From: a virus | Virus record (IMG/VR): IMGVR_UViG_3300035703_000053 | Location: 1 to 64,000 of that record | DNA length: 64,000 nt | Direction: 5' to 3' (one strand) | Part shown: one piece after another, positions 22,793 to 31,220 of the stretch | How positions within the stretch are numbered: position 1 is the first letter of the stretch | Layout of the letters: every line of letters begins with the position of its first letter | Position numbers and translations under genes: made by a program | The notes under the pieces: generated by a model | The model's input: the letters and a program-made list of their open reading frames with translations, nothing else | The model's database searches: none | Told to the model about the DNA's origin: nothing

Positions 22793-23134
22793 ATGCACGG
22801 CGCTGCAGGATTCCTTGATAGCTTTGTTCAAGACGAACTTAAGTGTCGTTGTTTAACTGAAGAGACTTTTGGTCAGCCTATTGACAATGCTGAAAATGAC
22901 GTGCCACTATACGACCAGTACAACCGTGGTTTAGTTGCATGTCAGCAAGGTTTGGAGAGGAACCCATTAAATCTCGAGGGGCAACGTCCCGGAACGACGG
23001 GCTATATTCCGACAATGGAGCAGGGTCTTCAGATGGGAGCCTCGCCAAAACCCAAAGCCCTGATGCTGGAGCTGGAGGGGCCGAGCGAGGAAATGCTGGA
23101 AGAATCCCGCAAACGTCGTGGTTTACTGCGATAG
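22793..23134 (+). CDS. Hypothetical protein (113 aa)
   Basis: The N-terminal part (MHGAAGFLDSFVQDELKCRC) is followed by an acidic and then Gly/Pro-rich region and a helical end (MLELEGPSEEMLEESRKRR). Another frame is also open through its last 196 nt. The codon pattern fits this frame better there. The function is unknown. Confidence 0.5.
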   Translation: MHGAAGFLDSFVQDELKCRCLTEETFGQPIDNAENDVPLYDQYNRGLVACQQGLERNPLNLEGQRPGTTGYIPTMEQGLQMGASPKPKALMLELEGPSEEMLEESRKRRGLLR

Positions 23135-23430
23135 AAGAAGACACTGAATGCCCTGGTGGAGTATGCCCAGTACCCTGGGCCACACAAGAAACTTCTCCTG
23201 TGGTCCAAGAGGATGTAGTCAATCATCCCTCGCATTACACAGAGGGTGGTATTGAATGTATTGACGCCATTGAAGCGGCATTAACCAACGAAGAGTTCCG
23301 TGGTTACTGCAAAGGTAATTGCATCAAATATATTTGGAGAGAACGCCACAAAAACGGTACCGAATCACTGAAAAAAGCTCAGTGGTACTTGGATCGCCTT
23401 ATTGTTCTTGACGAAAGTCAGAACGGCTGA
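22939..23430 (+). CDS. DUF3310 protein (T7 gp1.7-like), start uncertain
   Basis: The C-terminal 75 residues match DUF3310: VVNHPSHYTEGGIECIDAIE followed by FRGYCKGNCIKYIWRERHKN and SLKKAQWYLDRLI. T7 gp1.7 of this family has nucleotide kinase activity. The true start is unclear. The first about 65 codons overlap the upstream gene in another frame and are low complexity. A start in the 23135-23205 stretch (for example GTG at 23200) or a frameshift from the upstream gene is possible. Confidence 0.7.
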   Translation: MSARFGEEPIKSRGATSRNDGLYSDNGAGSSDGSLAKTQSPDAGAGGAERGNAGRIPQTSWFTAIEEDTECPGGVCPVPWATQETSPVVQEDVVNHPSHYTEGGIECIDAIEAALTNEEFRGYCKGNCIKYIWRERHKNGTESLKKAQWYLDRLIVLDESQNG

Positions 23431-23726
23431 CACTCTTCTTCATCTTCACCATCGTCCTCGTCGTCGTATACGCATGCGGCGGCGAGTTCTTCTAGTTCAA
23501 TATCAGTGGGAATATCAAAATCAAGCTCAATATTCTCTGATGCCATAATCTCTTTAACTGCGTGCCACTCCATCAGGCGTTGGTGATACAAGTTCAAAAG
23601 TGCTGCGTACAACTGCTCCCAAGTCATTTCTTGGGCATGCAACTCTGCTTTGCGCATGGAGAATTGAAGCTCCAAAGGAAGCTCAAACTCCCGTGGTTCA
23701 ACTGAACGCTCCATGCCGCTTTGCAT
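23418..23726 (-). CDS. NblA-like phycobilisome degradation protein (candidate)
   Basis: Residues 13-62 (FELPLELQFSMRKAELHAQE, then MTWEQLYAALLNLYHQRLME) follow the NblA/Ycf18 plan: an ELxxEQQFxLR-like first helix and an M(S/T)xEQ...LxxLYxQxM second helix. NblA (about 60 aa) is an adaptor that leads phycobilisomes to Clp protease, and several cyanophages carry it. This one has an extra C-terminal part with a very acidic end (DDEDDGEDEEECQPF). The family call is by eye; a coincidental two-helix match is possible. Confidence 0.5.
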   Translation of the reverse strand: MQSGMERSVEPREFELPLELQFSMRKAELHAQEMTWEQLYAALLNLYHQRLMEWHAVKEIMASENIELDFDIPTDIELEELAAACVYDDEDDGEDEEECQPF

Positions 23727-23750
23727 GTTTGTAATGCAACTATTCTAATT

Positions 23751-24425
23751 CTACCTGTCAAAGACAGCATTAAAGTCGTTTTCTGGGTACTCTTCTGGCG
23801 GGTATTCCTCCCACCAATTTTCAGCCACTTTGAAGTCATTAGCAAACCGAGAAAGCACATAAGGGTTGATGCGCTCTTCCAAGTTTTTAATTGCTTGTAT
23901 TTCGTAGGGTGCTCCAGCATAGATGCGGAATGCTGTGAGCAAAATCTCAGACGAAGGTGGCATCAGCTCTCCGGAGTCCTGGAGCAACAAGCTGATTTCT
24001 TCTCTGCGCCTGTCAAGAAGGTTCCCGATGACGTTATGGTCTACATCAAAAACCCACCGCGACATCTCTGCCGTAATTTCTGGCAGGTCGTCGGTTTCCA
24101 GGTTATCAACAATACTGCTGTAGAAAAAAGACTCCCATCCAATTGAATGGATAAACGAAATCAACGCCTGCCGTACTGAGTGCGTCAACACAATATTCAA
24201 TTTTGTTAGCTGCGTATCAATTACGTCAACTTCGTGAAACAAATATTCCAACGCTTTTTCTTTACTGCAAAGTTGACCACGCTTTACAGGTGAACCATCG
24301 GGATAGAACTGTGTTCCGTAACCAATGGTGTACGGCTCTCCACCTGTAAACGGATCAGGATAAGCCTTCTCGTTGAACCCCGAATACTTACAAATTAAAT
24401 TAATTGAATCAGTGTAATCAGTCAT
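23751..24425 (-). CDS. T4-type lysozyme (GH24 muramidase)
   Basis: Near residue 20 the sequence GFNEKAYPDPFTGGEPYTIG followed by YGT gives the E-x8-(D/T)-x5-T arrangement of GH24 lysozymes, with Glu in FNEKAY as catalytic acid. HSVRQALISFIHSIGWESF and RRREEISLLL fit the helical C-lobe. Its end is acidic and Pro-rich (WWEEYPPEEYPENDF), perhaps a virion tether. It is a second cell-wall lytic enzyme besides the 13746-14852 endolysin. The ATG at 24425 directly follows a GC-rich hairpin. Confidence 0.8.
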   Translation of the reverse strand: MTDYTDSINLICKYSGFNEKAYPDPFTGGEPYTIGYGTQFYPDGSPVKRGQLCSKEKALEYLFHEVDVIDTQLTKLNIVLTHSVRQALISFIHSIGWESFFYSSIVDNLETDDLPEITAEMSRWVFDVDHNVIGNLLDRRREEISLLLQDSGELMPPSSEILLTAFRIYAGAPYEIQAIKNLEERINPYVLSRFANDFKVAENWWEEYPPEEYPENDFNAVFDR

Positions 24426-24448
24426 AGGGGGCAACAAGCGTTACCCCC
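24426..24448 (-). promoter_or_regulatory. Hairpin at lysozyme start
   Basis: On the minus strand GGGGG (24444-24448) and CCCCC (24427-24431) pair, with an inner AAC/GTT helix, and the lysozyme ATG follows within two bases. It could occlude ribosome binding or act as an RNA end after the preceding small gene. No U-tract follows, so it is not a standard terminator. Confidence 0.4.
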
Positions 24449-24459
24449 AATATACACAA

Positions 24460-24588
24460 TTATTTTTTACCTTGTCCTCGATAAGCTTTTCTGCCTTTGC
24501 GGCGAGGGCGACTATTAATGCCGTGGCCAATAGAAGTTGTCTTGGGCTTGGACTCAACGTGAACAGAAGTTGACTTTGGTTTTGCCAT
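24460..24588 (-). CDS. Conserved small Arg/Lys-rich cyanophage protein (42 aa)
   Basis: The frame MAKPKSTSVHVESKPKTTSI continues GHGINSRPRRKGRKAYRGQG and ends in two lysines. This short basic pattern is conserved in cyanophages as far as I recall, usually among structural genes. It is probably a nucleic-acid-binding or virion-interior peptide. The function is not known. Confidence 0.7.
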   Translation of the reverse strand: MAKPKSTSVHVESKPKTTSIGHGINSRPRRKGRKAYRGQGKK

Positions 24589-24593
24589 GGTTT

Positions 24594-24881
24594 CTACCAG
24601 GTCGCGTTACAGCTCCACCACCCCGGAGTAAGTTTGTTTTTCTTATCCGAGCAGTTGTGGCGGGCCTTAAAGTTAGCACGGCGCTTCTCGTCGTGGTGTT
24701 GTGTGTAGTCTTCGTAACCCCTGGCACCAAAGCGCACAATCGCCTCCTTGCCGTTGTCACAAGCCTTGACCACGTACTTGTGCTTATCCCCAGCAGGGGC
24801 ACGCTGTGGCTTATTACAGGCCATCTTATCTTTTTGATACCGCTTAGAAGCAGCAGCGGCTTTTCTATGTTTTTCAGCCAT
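24594..24881 (-). CDS. Small basic Cys-containing cyanophage protein (DUF5754-like)
   Basis: The core starts at residue 20 (MACNKPQRAPAGDKHKYVVK) with ACDNGKEAIVRFGARGYEDY and KRRANFKARHNCSDKKNK, matching a conserved cyanophage family (DUF5754-like from memory). The extra N-terminus MAEKHRKAAAASKRYQKDK resembles the C-terminal tails of the 2546-3029 proteins. If the shorter start is used the gene begins at 24824. The function is unknown. Confidence 0.65.
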   Translation of the reverse strand: MAEKHRKAAAASKRYQKDKMACNKPQRAPAGDKHKYVVKACDNGKEAIVRFGARGYEDYTQHHDEKRRANFKARHNCSDKKNKLTPGWWSCNATW

Positions 24882-27580
24882 TAAAGTCCTTTAAACATTG
24901 AGGTAAATTCACCAAGAATTTGTTGTCCAGTTTTAGATTTGTAATCCTGGTCTTCCTCGTTCTCTGTATCAAGTTTAAAATAACTATCCAAACCTGTAGT
25001 TGATTCTTTTTTACTGGAAGTTGTACTGTCTTCTTCAGTATCAAAGAAACTTTCAATAGTACCAAGGGAGGCGAAGGGGTCACTGAAGTCAAGCTTGTTC
25101 AACTTTAGCGCTTCATTCGATCCTGACTTAGTAAGCACAGCCTGCTCTGAACGATCTAAATCAGGGAAGAAGTTATTGTAAAACTCATCCTCTGATCCCT
25201 GAAATCCAGCAGATTGAAACACTTTATACAACTCGGTCTCTGGCTTTGCAGCTTCATCTTTATAGTCTTCTGCTCGCTCAATGTAAGTTAAGCCAAGCTT
25301 CTCTTGTGTTGGTCTTTGTTTTTTCTCATTGAGATATTTAATCTCTTCCCTGATTTTTTGAGCGGATCCCGTACGCAATGTCTCAGCTACGTACTCTTTC
25401 AATTCATCAACTGTGCCTTTAAAATCGGTAATGCCATAACGCTTAAGTATCTCATTCCAACTGTCCTTGTCGTTGGGATTCAGGCCTTTAAGAAGTTCGT
25501 CTGCAAACTCCTCTGGCTTAATAAATTGACCGAAGATCGTGCCCTGCTTCAAGGCTTCTTCTTTAAGTGCGGGAAGAATTTTTGTATAGATTTCATTCTG
25601 TACTTTGCTTGCATTTAAGATATCATCAGCTGCGTCATACCCCTTCCCTTGACCTTTCACCTGGAAGTGCATGCGGGCAAACTCTTCTTTGTTGTTTAGA
25701 TCAACACCAAACCTGTATGCCTGCTGAGTCCAATACCCATCGCCTTTCTTGGCTGCTTCCCAGTCTTCGGAGACGGTCTTAGCCTGGTCCAAATACGCAC
25801 TCTCTCGTGCCTTATCCCCGGTGGGGTTAAAGTAAAACTCAGAATCAAAATAACGATCACCTGTATTCTTCAATTGATCAAGATATTGTTTAGCCCTTAG
25901 TTCAGCGACAAGAGTCGCTGCATTAACCATGTCTTGTGTTTGGAAGGGGTTTTGTTCTTTCTGTCGCACATCAAGGTAGTCAACAAATTCATCCATCGAG
26001 CGAGACGTGTTAAAACGAGGAATTAAATAAGTGTCAATAAAGTTGCGTGCAAATTCTCCATCAATTTGCACCATCTGCTGAGCTTCTCCATCCGAGTAAC
26101 CAAGCTCAATAGCCTCATCATATTTATCTTTTAGTTTTGTATCAAACCATTGCTGCCAGTTATACGTTGCATTATTGTTTATACCAGTGATTCCTTTTAA
26201 ACTTTTCTCCAGGGATTCCTCAGCTTTTCCTCCTGACGTGAAGGAAAGCATGCCGCCTACCCCCGTGTCTCCAAGGATTGAGTTGGTTAGTTCTTTGTTG
26301 ATATTTGAAATTTCTGCGAAGCTATCAAATCCATTCAGCAGGCCAAGCATCTCTTCTTTCTGCTTTGCCTTCTTCATTTCGGCAATGGTATCCTTTAAAA
26401 CGTTCTGAGCTAATGCACCGAAACGTTTTACATCAACAGTAGCCTTCTCACCAACAGCTTGATTGATTGCATCTTCTAGTTCAGTGACGCCATACCCAGC
26501 GTTGATGTTGTACTTAAGACTTACCTGCTTGTCCTCTGGTCGATCAGACAACCTAAACAACGCAGCAAATTCATCTTTTTTGTCAGGGTTTAAAAACTTT
26601 TCTTTGGCTAATTTGCTCCAGTATGGATCTCCGTTTTTAGCTTTTTCCCACTCAGCAGCAATCTCTGGAACATTAATGAGACGATCAGTTTGTGTTGTGG
26701 AATCAACACCTAGTTGTAGATTTCGTACGTCCTGAAGGTCTCGATCAGTGGGAGCGCTTTCTTTATAAAGCTTGGCCGCAGCTGTTTCTTCGGTTGGATT
26801 TCCGCGTTTACCAGCGGGCTTGCCTTGTGTTGTGTAGTGTTGAAGATAATAACCGTTTTCACCGTATCGCTCTGTTATATCAATGTCATCATTTGCTACA
26901 GCATTTTTCCATGCTTCAGCAACTTCTGGATTTTGTTCTTTGTAATATTTAGGGTCAAAATTTCCATATTGAGGCTTTGACCCTAACGCAACGTCCCAGC
27001 CTTGAAGCTTTTCTGTTCTATAAAACGTTTTGTAATATTCCTCTAGTGTTTTCTTTGTGTCTTCCTCGATATCTAGTTTTCTAATTTGATCACGCATTTG
27101 AACGTAATCGCCACCCTTGGTCACACCAGCAACAGAAACGACTGTGTTATATGCGTTGTTATTTTTACTAGCTTTTGCGTTATACTCTGTACCTTTTTGA
27201 TTTAATTGTTCATTGTATTTGTTTGTTTCGCGTGTATCTTCTTGGGCCTGTTTTAGTGCATTTTCAGCTTCCCATGGATCGGGATTTGGTATGCCAGCGG
27301 CAATTAAAGAGTTGATGATATCCCAGTAGCTGTCATTAATGTCAACAGTGGCTGTACGTTTGTTTGTGACTAGTTGCCATTCATACTCTGGCTCGGCATA
27401 TGGGCTGTATACGGGTTCTCCATTCTCCCAATCTGTTTTTGGTGGTAACTGAACACGAACCCAGTCGCCAACATCCCGAGTTATAGATACGGTTTGAGCA
27501 ACTGGACGATCAGTTTTGTGATCAGTTTTTTCGTATTCTACTTTCCATTTTTTTGTAACAGGATCATATTCGATTCCCAT
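24881..27580 (-). CDS. Large internal virion-like protein (899 aa)
   Basis: The protein is hydrophilic and helical with no membrane segment. Around residue 213, FDPKYYKEQNPEVAEAWKNA followed by HYTTQGKPAGKRGN matches the DPxYY..NPDV...HY...G.xEGR repeat seen in cyanobacterial surface and secreted proteins. Two distant segments look duplicated: EWEKAKNGDPYWSKLAKEKF (about 318) and DWEAAKKGDGYWTQQAYRFG (about 625). Size and position at the end of the virion block suggest a minor structural or ejected protein. No enzyme motif is seen. Confidence 0.65.
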   Translation of the reverse strand: MGIEYDPVTKKWKVEYEKTDHKTDRPVAQTVSITRDVGDWVRVQLPPKTDWENGEPVYSPYAEPEYEWQLVTNKRTATVDINDSYWDIINSLIAAGIPNPDPWEAENALKQAQEDTRETNKYNEQLNQKGTEYNAKASKNNNAYNTVVSVAGVTKGGDYVQMRDQIRKLDIEEDTKKTLEEYYKTFYRTEKLQGWDVALGSKPQYGNFDPKYYKEQNPEVAEAWKNAVANDDIDITERYGENGYYLQHYTTQGKPAGKRGNPTEETAAAKLYKESAPTDRDLQDVRNLQLGVDSTTQTDRLINVPEIAAEWEKAKNGDPYWSKLAKEKFLNPDKKDEFAALFRLSDRPEDKQVSLKYNINAGYGVTELEDAINQAVGEKATVDVKRFGALAQNVLKDTIAEMKKAKQKEEMLGLLNGFDSFAEISNINKELTNSILGDTGVGGMLSFTSGGKAEESLEKSLKGITGINNNATYNWQQWFDTKLKDKYDEAIELGYSDGEAQQMVQIDGEFARNFIDTYLIPRFNTSRSMDEFVDYLDVRQKEQNPFQTQDMVNAATLVAELRAKQYLDQLKNTGDRYFDSEFYFNPTGDKARESAYLDQAKTVSEDWEAAKKGDGYWTQQAYRFGVDLNNKEEFARMHFQVKGQGKGYDAADDILNASKVQNEIYTKILPALKEEALKQGTIFGQFIKPEEFADELLKGLNPNDKDSWNEILKRYGITDFKGTVDELKEYVAETLRTGSAQKIREEIKYLNEKKQRPTQEKLGLTYIERAEDYKDEAAKPETELYKVFQSAGFQGSEDEFYNNFFPDLDRSEQAVLTKSGSNEALKLNKLDFSDPFASLGTIESFFDTEEDSTTSSKKESTTGLDSYFKLDTENEEDQDYKSKTGQQILGEFTSMFKGL

Positions 27581-27581
27581 G

Positions 27582-27944
27582 TTAAACAGCCACCGATAAG
27601 GTATCTACTTGATAAACAAAAACATCAATAGGTTCTTGTTTGATCCAAGAGTTGATTCTATCCATCTTAGCTTGCGTAAAGAATTCTTGTTTTTCAAACC
27701 ACTCTTGTACTTTGCTGCTCGCTTTGGATGCATTACACTTGCGACAAGCTGGAACAAGATTGTTTCTGTTACTGGAACCAGATCTAAAGCGGGGGATGAC
27801 GTGGTCTAAGGATGTTGCCTGTTCGTCGCAATAAGCACATTTAGAGCCCCAGGCATCGTATATAGATTGGCGATATCTTTTCTTGGCTAGTTTAGGAGTT
27901 AGTTCAATGAGCAGGGCGAGAGGTTCTTGCTCGCTGTTGAACAT
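27582..27944 (-). CDS. HNH endonuclease (McrA-type)
   Basis: A complete HNH site is visible: C36 and C39 (CAYC), D47-H48 in SLDHVIPRFRSG, N62 in NLVPA, and C67/C70 (CRKCN). In phages this compact form is either a homing endonuclease or a packaging-associated nuclease. It lies two bases from the 899-aa gene, far from the terminase genes, so a selfish role is likelier. Confidence 0.82.
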   Translation of the reverse strand: MFNSEQEPLALLIELTPKLAKKRYRQSIYDAWGSKCAYCDEQATSLDHVIPRFRSGSSNRNNLVPACRKCNASKASSKVQEWFEKQEFFTQAKMDRINSWIKQEPIDVFVYQVDTLSVAV

Positions 27945-28026
27945 ACTATTAGCAGCCGTTAACTAATTTTAAGTCCGCCTTACATTGACCAGAATAAATA
28001 AAGAGATAAAATTTTGCTTAAACCTC

Positions 28027-28054
28027 TTGACAGGCTCTTGCAGTCCTGTAGGTT
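28027..28054 (+). promoter_or_regulatory. Candidate sigma70-type promoter
   Basis: TTGACA at 28027-28032 and TAGGTT at 28049-28054 are 16 bp apart, 25 bp upstream of the plus-strand HTH gene. The gene is an isolated plus-strand gene inside a minus-strand block, so it needs its own promoter. Confidence 0.45.
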
Positions 28055-28079
28055 ATGTGTGTACACGACTTCTCTAGTC

Positions 28080-28298
28080 ATGGCCAATCACCCTGGGTGG
28101 GTCTCCGTTCAACAAGCGGAAGAACTCCTTGGTATCGACCGCAAGCTTCTCTTCAAGTACCGCGACAATGGTACCCTGAAACTGGGTCCGCATTATGCAG
28201 CCTTCCCTGAGACCCGTTCACGTGATAGCTATCGCTGGAACGTAAGCGCCGTACGCAAACAACTGCAGAAGATGAACGCTTGTGAAATGGCGTCCTGA
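28080..28298 (+). CDS. Small helix-turn-helix protein (72 aa)
   Basis: The start MANHPGWVSVQQAEELLGID fits better than an upstream ATG because the promoter lies between them. QQAEELLGIDRKLLFKYRDN is a classical excisionase/MerR-type helix-turn-helix, and RDSYRWNVSAVRKQLQKM completes a winged-helix fold. It is monocistronic with its own promoter and terminator, as expected for a regulator. Confidence 0.7.
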   Translation: MANHPGWVSVQQAEELLGIDRKLLFKYRDNGTLKLGPHYAAFPETRSRDSYRWNVSAVRKQLQKMNACEMAS

Positions 28299-28317
28299 GG
28301 CTGCTCACAGATGACAC

Positions 28318-28341
28318 AAGACCCCTTCGGGGGTCTTTTTT
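28318..28341 (+). terminator. Strong rho-independent terminator
   Basis: AGACCCC pairs with GGGGTCT around the stable TTCG loop, followed by TTTTTT. It ends the HTH gene. The minus-strand gene at 28340 ends at the same spot. Confidence 0.92.
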
Positions 28342-28561
28342 ATGCTGGGCCGATGCCGCTGGCATAGGCTGCCCACGCATTACCTAGGGCTTGCATCGTT
28401 GAGGTTTCCCCTGTTTCGTATGGAAGATTTACTACGTCCCCTGGAGAATACAAAGTAGGACTTCCGCTGTAGTAAACTTCACTAAAACCAAATTTACTTG
28501 CCGCAAGTTGTTCTGCGGATAATACATAACGCGTTTCAACAACTTCACCAAAGTCAGCCAT
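28340..28561 (-). CDS. Hypothetical virion-block protein (73 aa)
   Basis: MADFGEVVETRYVLSAEQLA is the preferred start, just after the 504-aa gene. The protein is small and acidic with a Gly/Tyr-rich middle (YYSGSPTLYSPGDVV) and ends near the convergent terminator. No family is recognised. The context suggests a minor structural or assembly protein. Confidence 0.5.
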   Translation of the reverse strand: MADFGEVVETRYVLSAEQLAASKFGFSEVYYSGSPTLYSPGDVVNLPYETGETSTMQALGNAWAAYASGIGPA

Positions 28562-28562
28562 G

Positions 28563-30077
28563 TTAATTTGCTGGGTACTCACCTGCACTCGGATTGTAAA
28601 AAGCGCCGGTCTTATCCTGCATTCTAAAATTCTCTAATCTAATAAAAGAAGCTGGAACGTTCAATAGTTTTTGCATCATTGGAAGCATTACTGGTGATTG
28701 AAAATTCTTTGGTGGCACATCCATTAAGGCCATGCCTCTTACAGCTTGCATGTCATTTATGTGTTTATTTGTCACTGACATTTCATACACTAACCTTTGT
28801 TCCCATTCCGTAATACTTTCTTCTGTTGCAAAGGGTAGATCAGATGGCTCTGGCGGTAGAATACCTTCTTCAAAGCGAAGAGCGTAAATATGTTTGCAAT
28901 AACGCATTTCATCTAATAACGGTGACCAGTAATCCGTATACGACGTTATTTGATTATTTTTTGCCGTGTAGTCCACAAATGTGGTAGGACCTTCCGCTCT
29001 GCGTGCTGCACTAAAGTTGCGAAGATAACGTCCACCAAAGTCATTGTATACACCAGGGTTATCAATAGATTGCGTTGCAAGTGCTAAGTCTCTGTTTTGA
29101 TTGGCATCCGTCATGGCGCTGTTGTTAACAGAACCAGTATTAGGGTCCGTTAATACTTCAGACCGTCCGTATTTTAAAAGTGCTGGTCTTGTAAAAGGAA
29201 AGCGTTTTTTCTCACTGCCTTCTAGATTCATCATAAAACTATAACTACGACGGCTAAAATCCTGGCATGTGCATGCATAACGTGTGCCTACTGTAAAAAA
29301 CCTCCCAACCGAAAAAGTTTTAGTAGCGGGAGTTAAATAAAGATTGTCCGGACTAGCTTCAAACGAACTGCTTTTTTGAAGTTTTAGAATCCCATTAGGA
29401 CCATCAACATCAATTAAAATTGCCTGAACGTATCCATATCTTTTTGATGTGGAGGGGTCTAGCGTGTCTTTGGTGATAGGTGACCCACCAACAGCAAGAA
29501 TTCGATCTTCTAAGATTTCACCCAGCAACGGCTTAATAGGGTCGCCGGATGGGTTTGGAACGTACAAAGGAGGGGGTAGTGGATTTGTTGTACTCCAGCT
29601 ACCAGCTAATTGTACATACCAAAATTCATCATCTTCTGTAATTGATGCAATTGTTGCAGGGGTACCTATTGAATCCCTGACGTTATCAAAACGCAAAATA
29701 GATCCAATACGACAACCTACCCAGTGAACTCCAAATTCTTTTCCTGCTGTAAAAAATCCTTGTACAACACCAAGAATTAAAGGTTGTCGGCCTTCAGCAG
29801 GCGGGGTCCCGTCTGGGCTGGGTATCTGATATTCAAACGGATATGTCAATGCATGCTGAATACCAACAGCAGTTGAAATCTCGTACCCACGGCGCCATCT
29901 GCTCCAGGCTGATTCCCGGTCCATGCGTACAATAGAGTTTGGAACGGAGCCCTTTGAAAACTCTGTTGTAATAGGCTTTATTTTATCAATGTCAGGTATG
30001 TCTTGCGCACCAAAGGTGCCAAAAGCTGTTCCTTTGTTTTTAAACGCACCAAAGGAATTACCCCCTTTGATTGCCAT
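28563..30077 (-). CDS. Large virion structural protein (504 aa)
   Basis: The soluble, beta-rich protein starts MAIKGGNSFGAFKNKGTAFG and has SRWRRGYEISTAVGIQHALT near residue 60. CTCQDFSRRSYSFMMN near 268 has the first half of a SWIM-like CxC motif but lacks the later Cys-x-His, so zinc binding is doubtful. A late DYWSPLLDEMRYCKHIYALR segment is helical. The position between capsid-type genes suggests a head or tail structural part. I do not recognise a named family. Confidence 0.6.
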   Translation of the reverse strand: MAIKGGNSFGAFKNKGTAFGTFGAQDIPDIDKIKPITTEFSKGSVPNSIVRMDRESAWSRWRRGYEISTAVGIQHALTYPFEYQIPSPDGTPPAEGRQPLILGVVQGFFTAGKEFGVHWVGCRIGSILRFDNVRDSIGTPATIASITEDDEFWYVQLAGSWSTTNPLPPPLYVPNPSGDPIKPLLGEILEDRILAVGGSPITKDTLDPSTSKRYGYVQAILIDVDGPNGILKLQKSSSFEASPDNLYLTPATKTFSVGRFFTVGTRYACTCQDFSRRSYSFMMNLEGSEKKRFPFTRPALLKYGRSEVLTDPNTGSVNNSAMTDANQNRDLALATQSIDNPGVYNDFGGRYLRNFSAARRAEGPTTFVDYTAKNNQITSYTDYWSPLLDEMRYCKHIYALRFEEGILPPEPSDLPFATEESITEWEQRLVYEMSVTNKHINDMQAVRGMALMDVPPKNFQSPVMLPMMQKLLNVPASFIRLENFRMQDKTGAFYNPSAGEYPAN

Positions 30078-30080
30078 TAT

Positions 30081-30866
30081 TTAGAAGAAACCACCTTGTG
30101 CAATTACGTGAGCACCAGGAATGTAACCAGAACTGTTAGGACCGTCTGGAAATACGCCCACATAGACACGATCACCCCGCTCTAGATAAATACCCTTGTT
30201 GCGGAGGGGAGATGTTTCACCTAAGCCATTGGTATTACCTGCATGCATGACGGGCGCAGCAAGTTGCGGCATCACGTCTGAGCAATCAACTGTTTGTGTG
30301 TTGGCCGGTACCGTCTTGGCAAACAGTAGGCGATAATCCCCAGAAGCAGGAATGGGTGTGGTCGTGCCGCGAGTGTGATAAAACACAAACGTTACTGCAG
30401 GTTGATTACCGTAAGCAACGCCGTTATACAGAAAACCAGAAGCAATACCACCGGAATAGTTAAGTGCTGTATTTACACCGGTGAGAGTACCCGAGCCTGT
30501 ATAGGTGTAATAACCATAGCCACTGAACGGAGCGCCACCGCCAGTCAACACGCCGGTTTGTTGAACAAACACTACTTGTCCGCTGACTAATGAGATGGGA
30601 GTACCTGAAGTACCTGAGGCCACTGTGTAGTCTGTCGCACGATAAAAATCATTGCGTGTGATAGTGATTGAATCAACTACACCACCAGAATTATTGTCTT
30701 CGCTTAAGTTTGCATCCATGTCCACCAGTATGGACGGCGCCTGCCCACCTTGCACAAACAAGGTATTAGTAGCGGCGGCACCTACGGTTTGAGTGGTAAC
30801 ACGAACCGTATCAAGTAATGGCCGATCAGAAAATACGGGGGACTTGTTGGTTCCAGTAGAGCTCAA
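30081..30866 (-). CDS. Virion structural protein, beta-rich (261 aa)
   Basis: The Gly/Ser/Thr-rich beta protein (VTTQTVGAAATNTLFVQGGQ, TYTGSGTLTGVNTALNYSGG) ends with ERGDRVYVGVFPDGPNSSGY and AHVIAQGGFF, typical of phage capsid decoration or tail proteins. No signal peptide. Sequence style resembles the 34604-35407 protein in the capsid cluster. The exact position is unknown. Confidence 0.6.
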   Translation of the reverse strand: MSSTGTNKSPVFSDRPLLDTVRVTTQTVGAAATNTLFVQGGQAPSILVDMDANLSEDNNSGGVVDSITITRNDFYRATDYTVASGTSGTPISLVSGQVVFVQQTGVLTGGGAPFSGYGYYTYTGSGTLTGVNTALNYSGGIASGFLYNGVAYGNQPAVTFVFYHTRGTTTPIPASGDYRLLFAKTVPANTQTVDCSDVMPQLAAPVMHAGNTNGLGETSPLRNKGIYLERGDRVYVGVFPDGPNSSGYIPGAHVIAQGGFF

Positions 30867-30899
30867 AATTCTTACCCAATCTTTTTGTCAATTATAGCG

Positions 30900-31220
30900 T
30901 CAGGAATCAAGCCCAGGAGCTACTGCCAAAGCCTGAGTAAATCCTGCGGGCAACCTTAACTTGCCCTCAATAAGACTTTGCGGGTTTCTTTGGATGTTTA
31001 AAAACCGTTCAAACAAAGTAGATGGATCAGCACTTTTGGATTCAAAAGCGCTTTTCTTGTCAAAGATAGCCCCTATCAACGTTGGACTTTTTCTTCCAAG
31101 TAAACCGGATGCGGCTCCTGTTGAAACAAAAGGATTGGATCTTGATCCAGTGCTGTATTCCAGCCACTCACTTGGAAGTGAGGATTCAAGGTAAGACCGT
31201 CGTTGAGAGGGGCGTATCAT
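30900..31220 (-). CDS. Hypothetical virion-block protein (106 aa)
   Basis: It begins MIRPSQRRSYLESSLPSEWL and includes GLLGRKSPTLIGAIFDKKSA, a short hydrophobic stretch among charged residues. Its start overlaps the stop of the hydrolase gene by one base. Function unknown; perhaps an assembly or linker protein. Confidence 0.5.
   Translation of the reverse strand: MIRPSQRRSYLESSLPSEWLEYSTGSRSNPFVSTGAASGLLGRKSPTLIGAIFDKKSAFESKSADPSTLFERFLNIQRNPQSLIEGKLRLPAGFTQALAVAPGLDS

Noticed and set aside
28563-30077. A SWIM zinc finger in the 504-aa virion protein (CTCQDF)
   Set aside because: The later Cys-x-His pair needed for a SWIM motif is absent.
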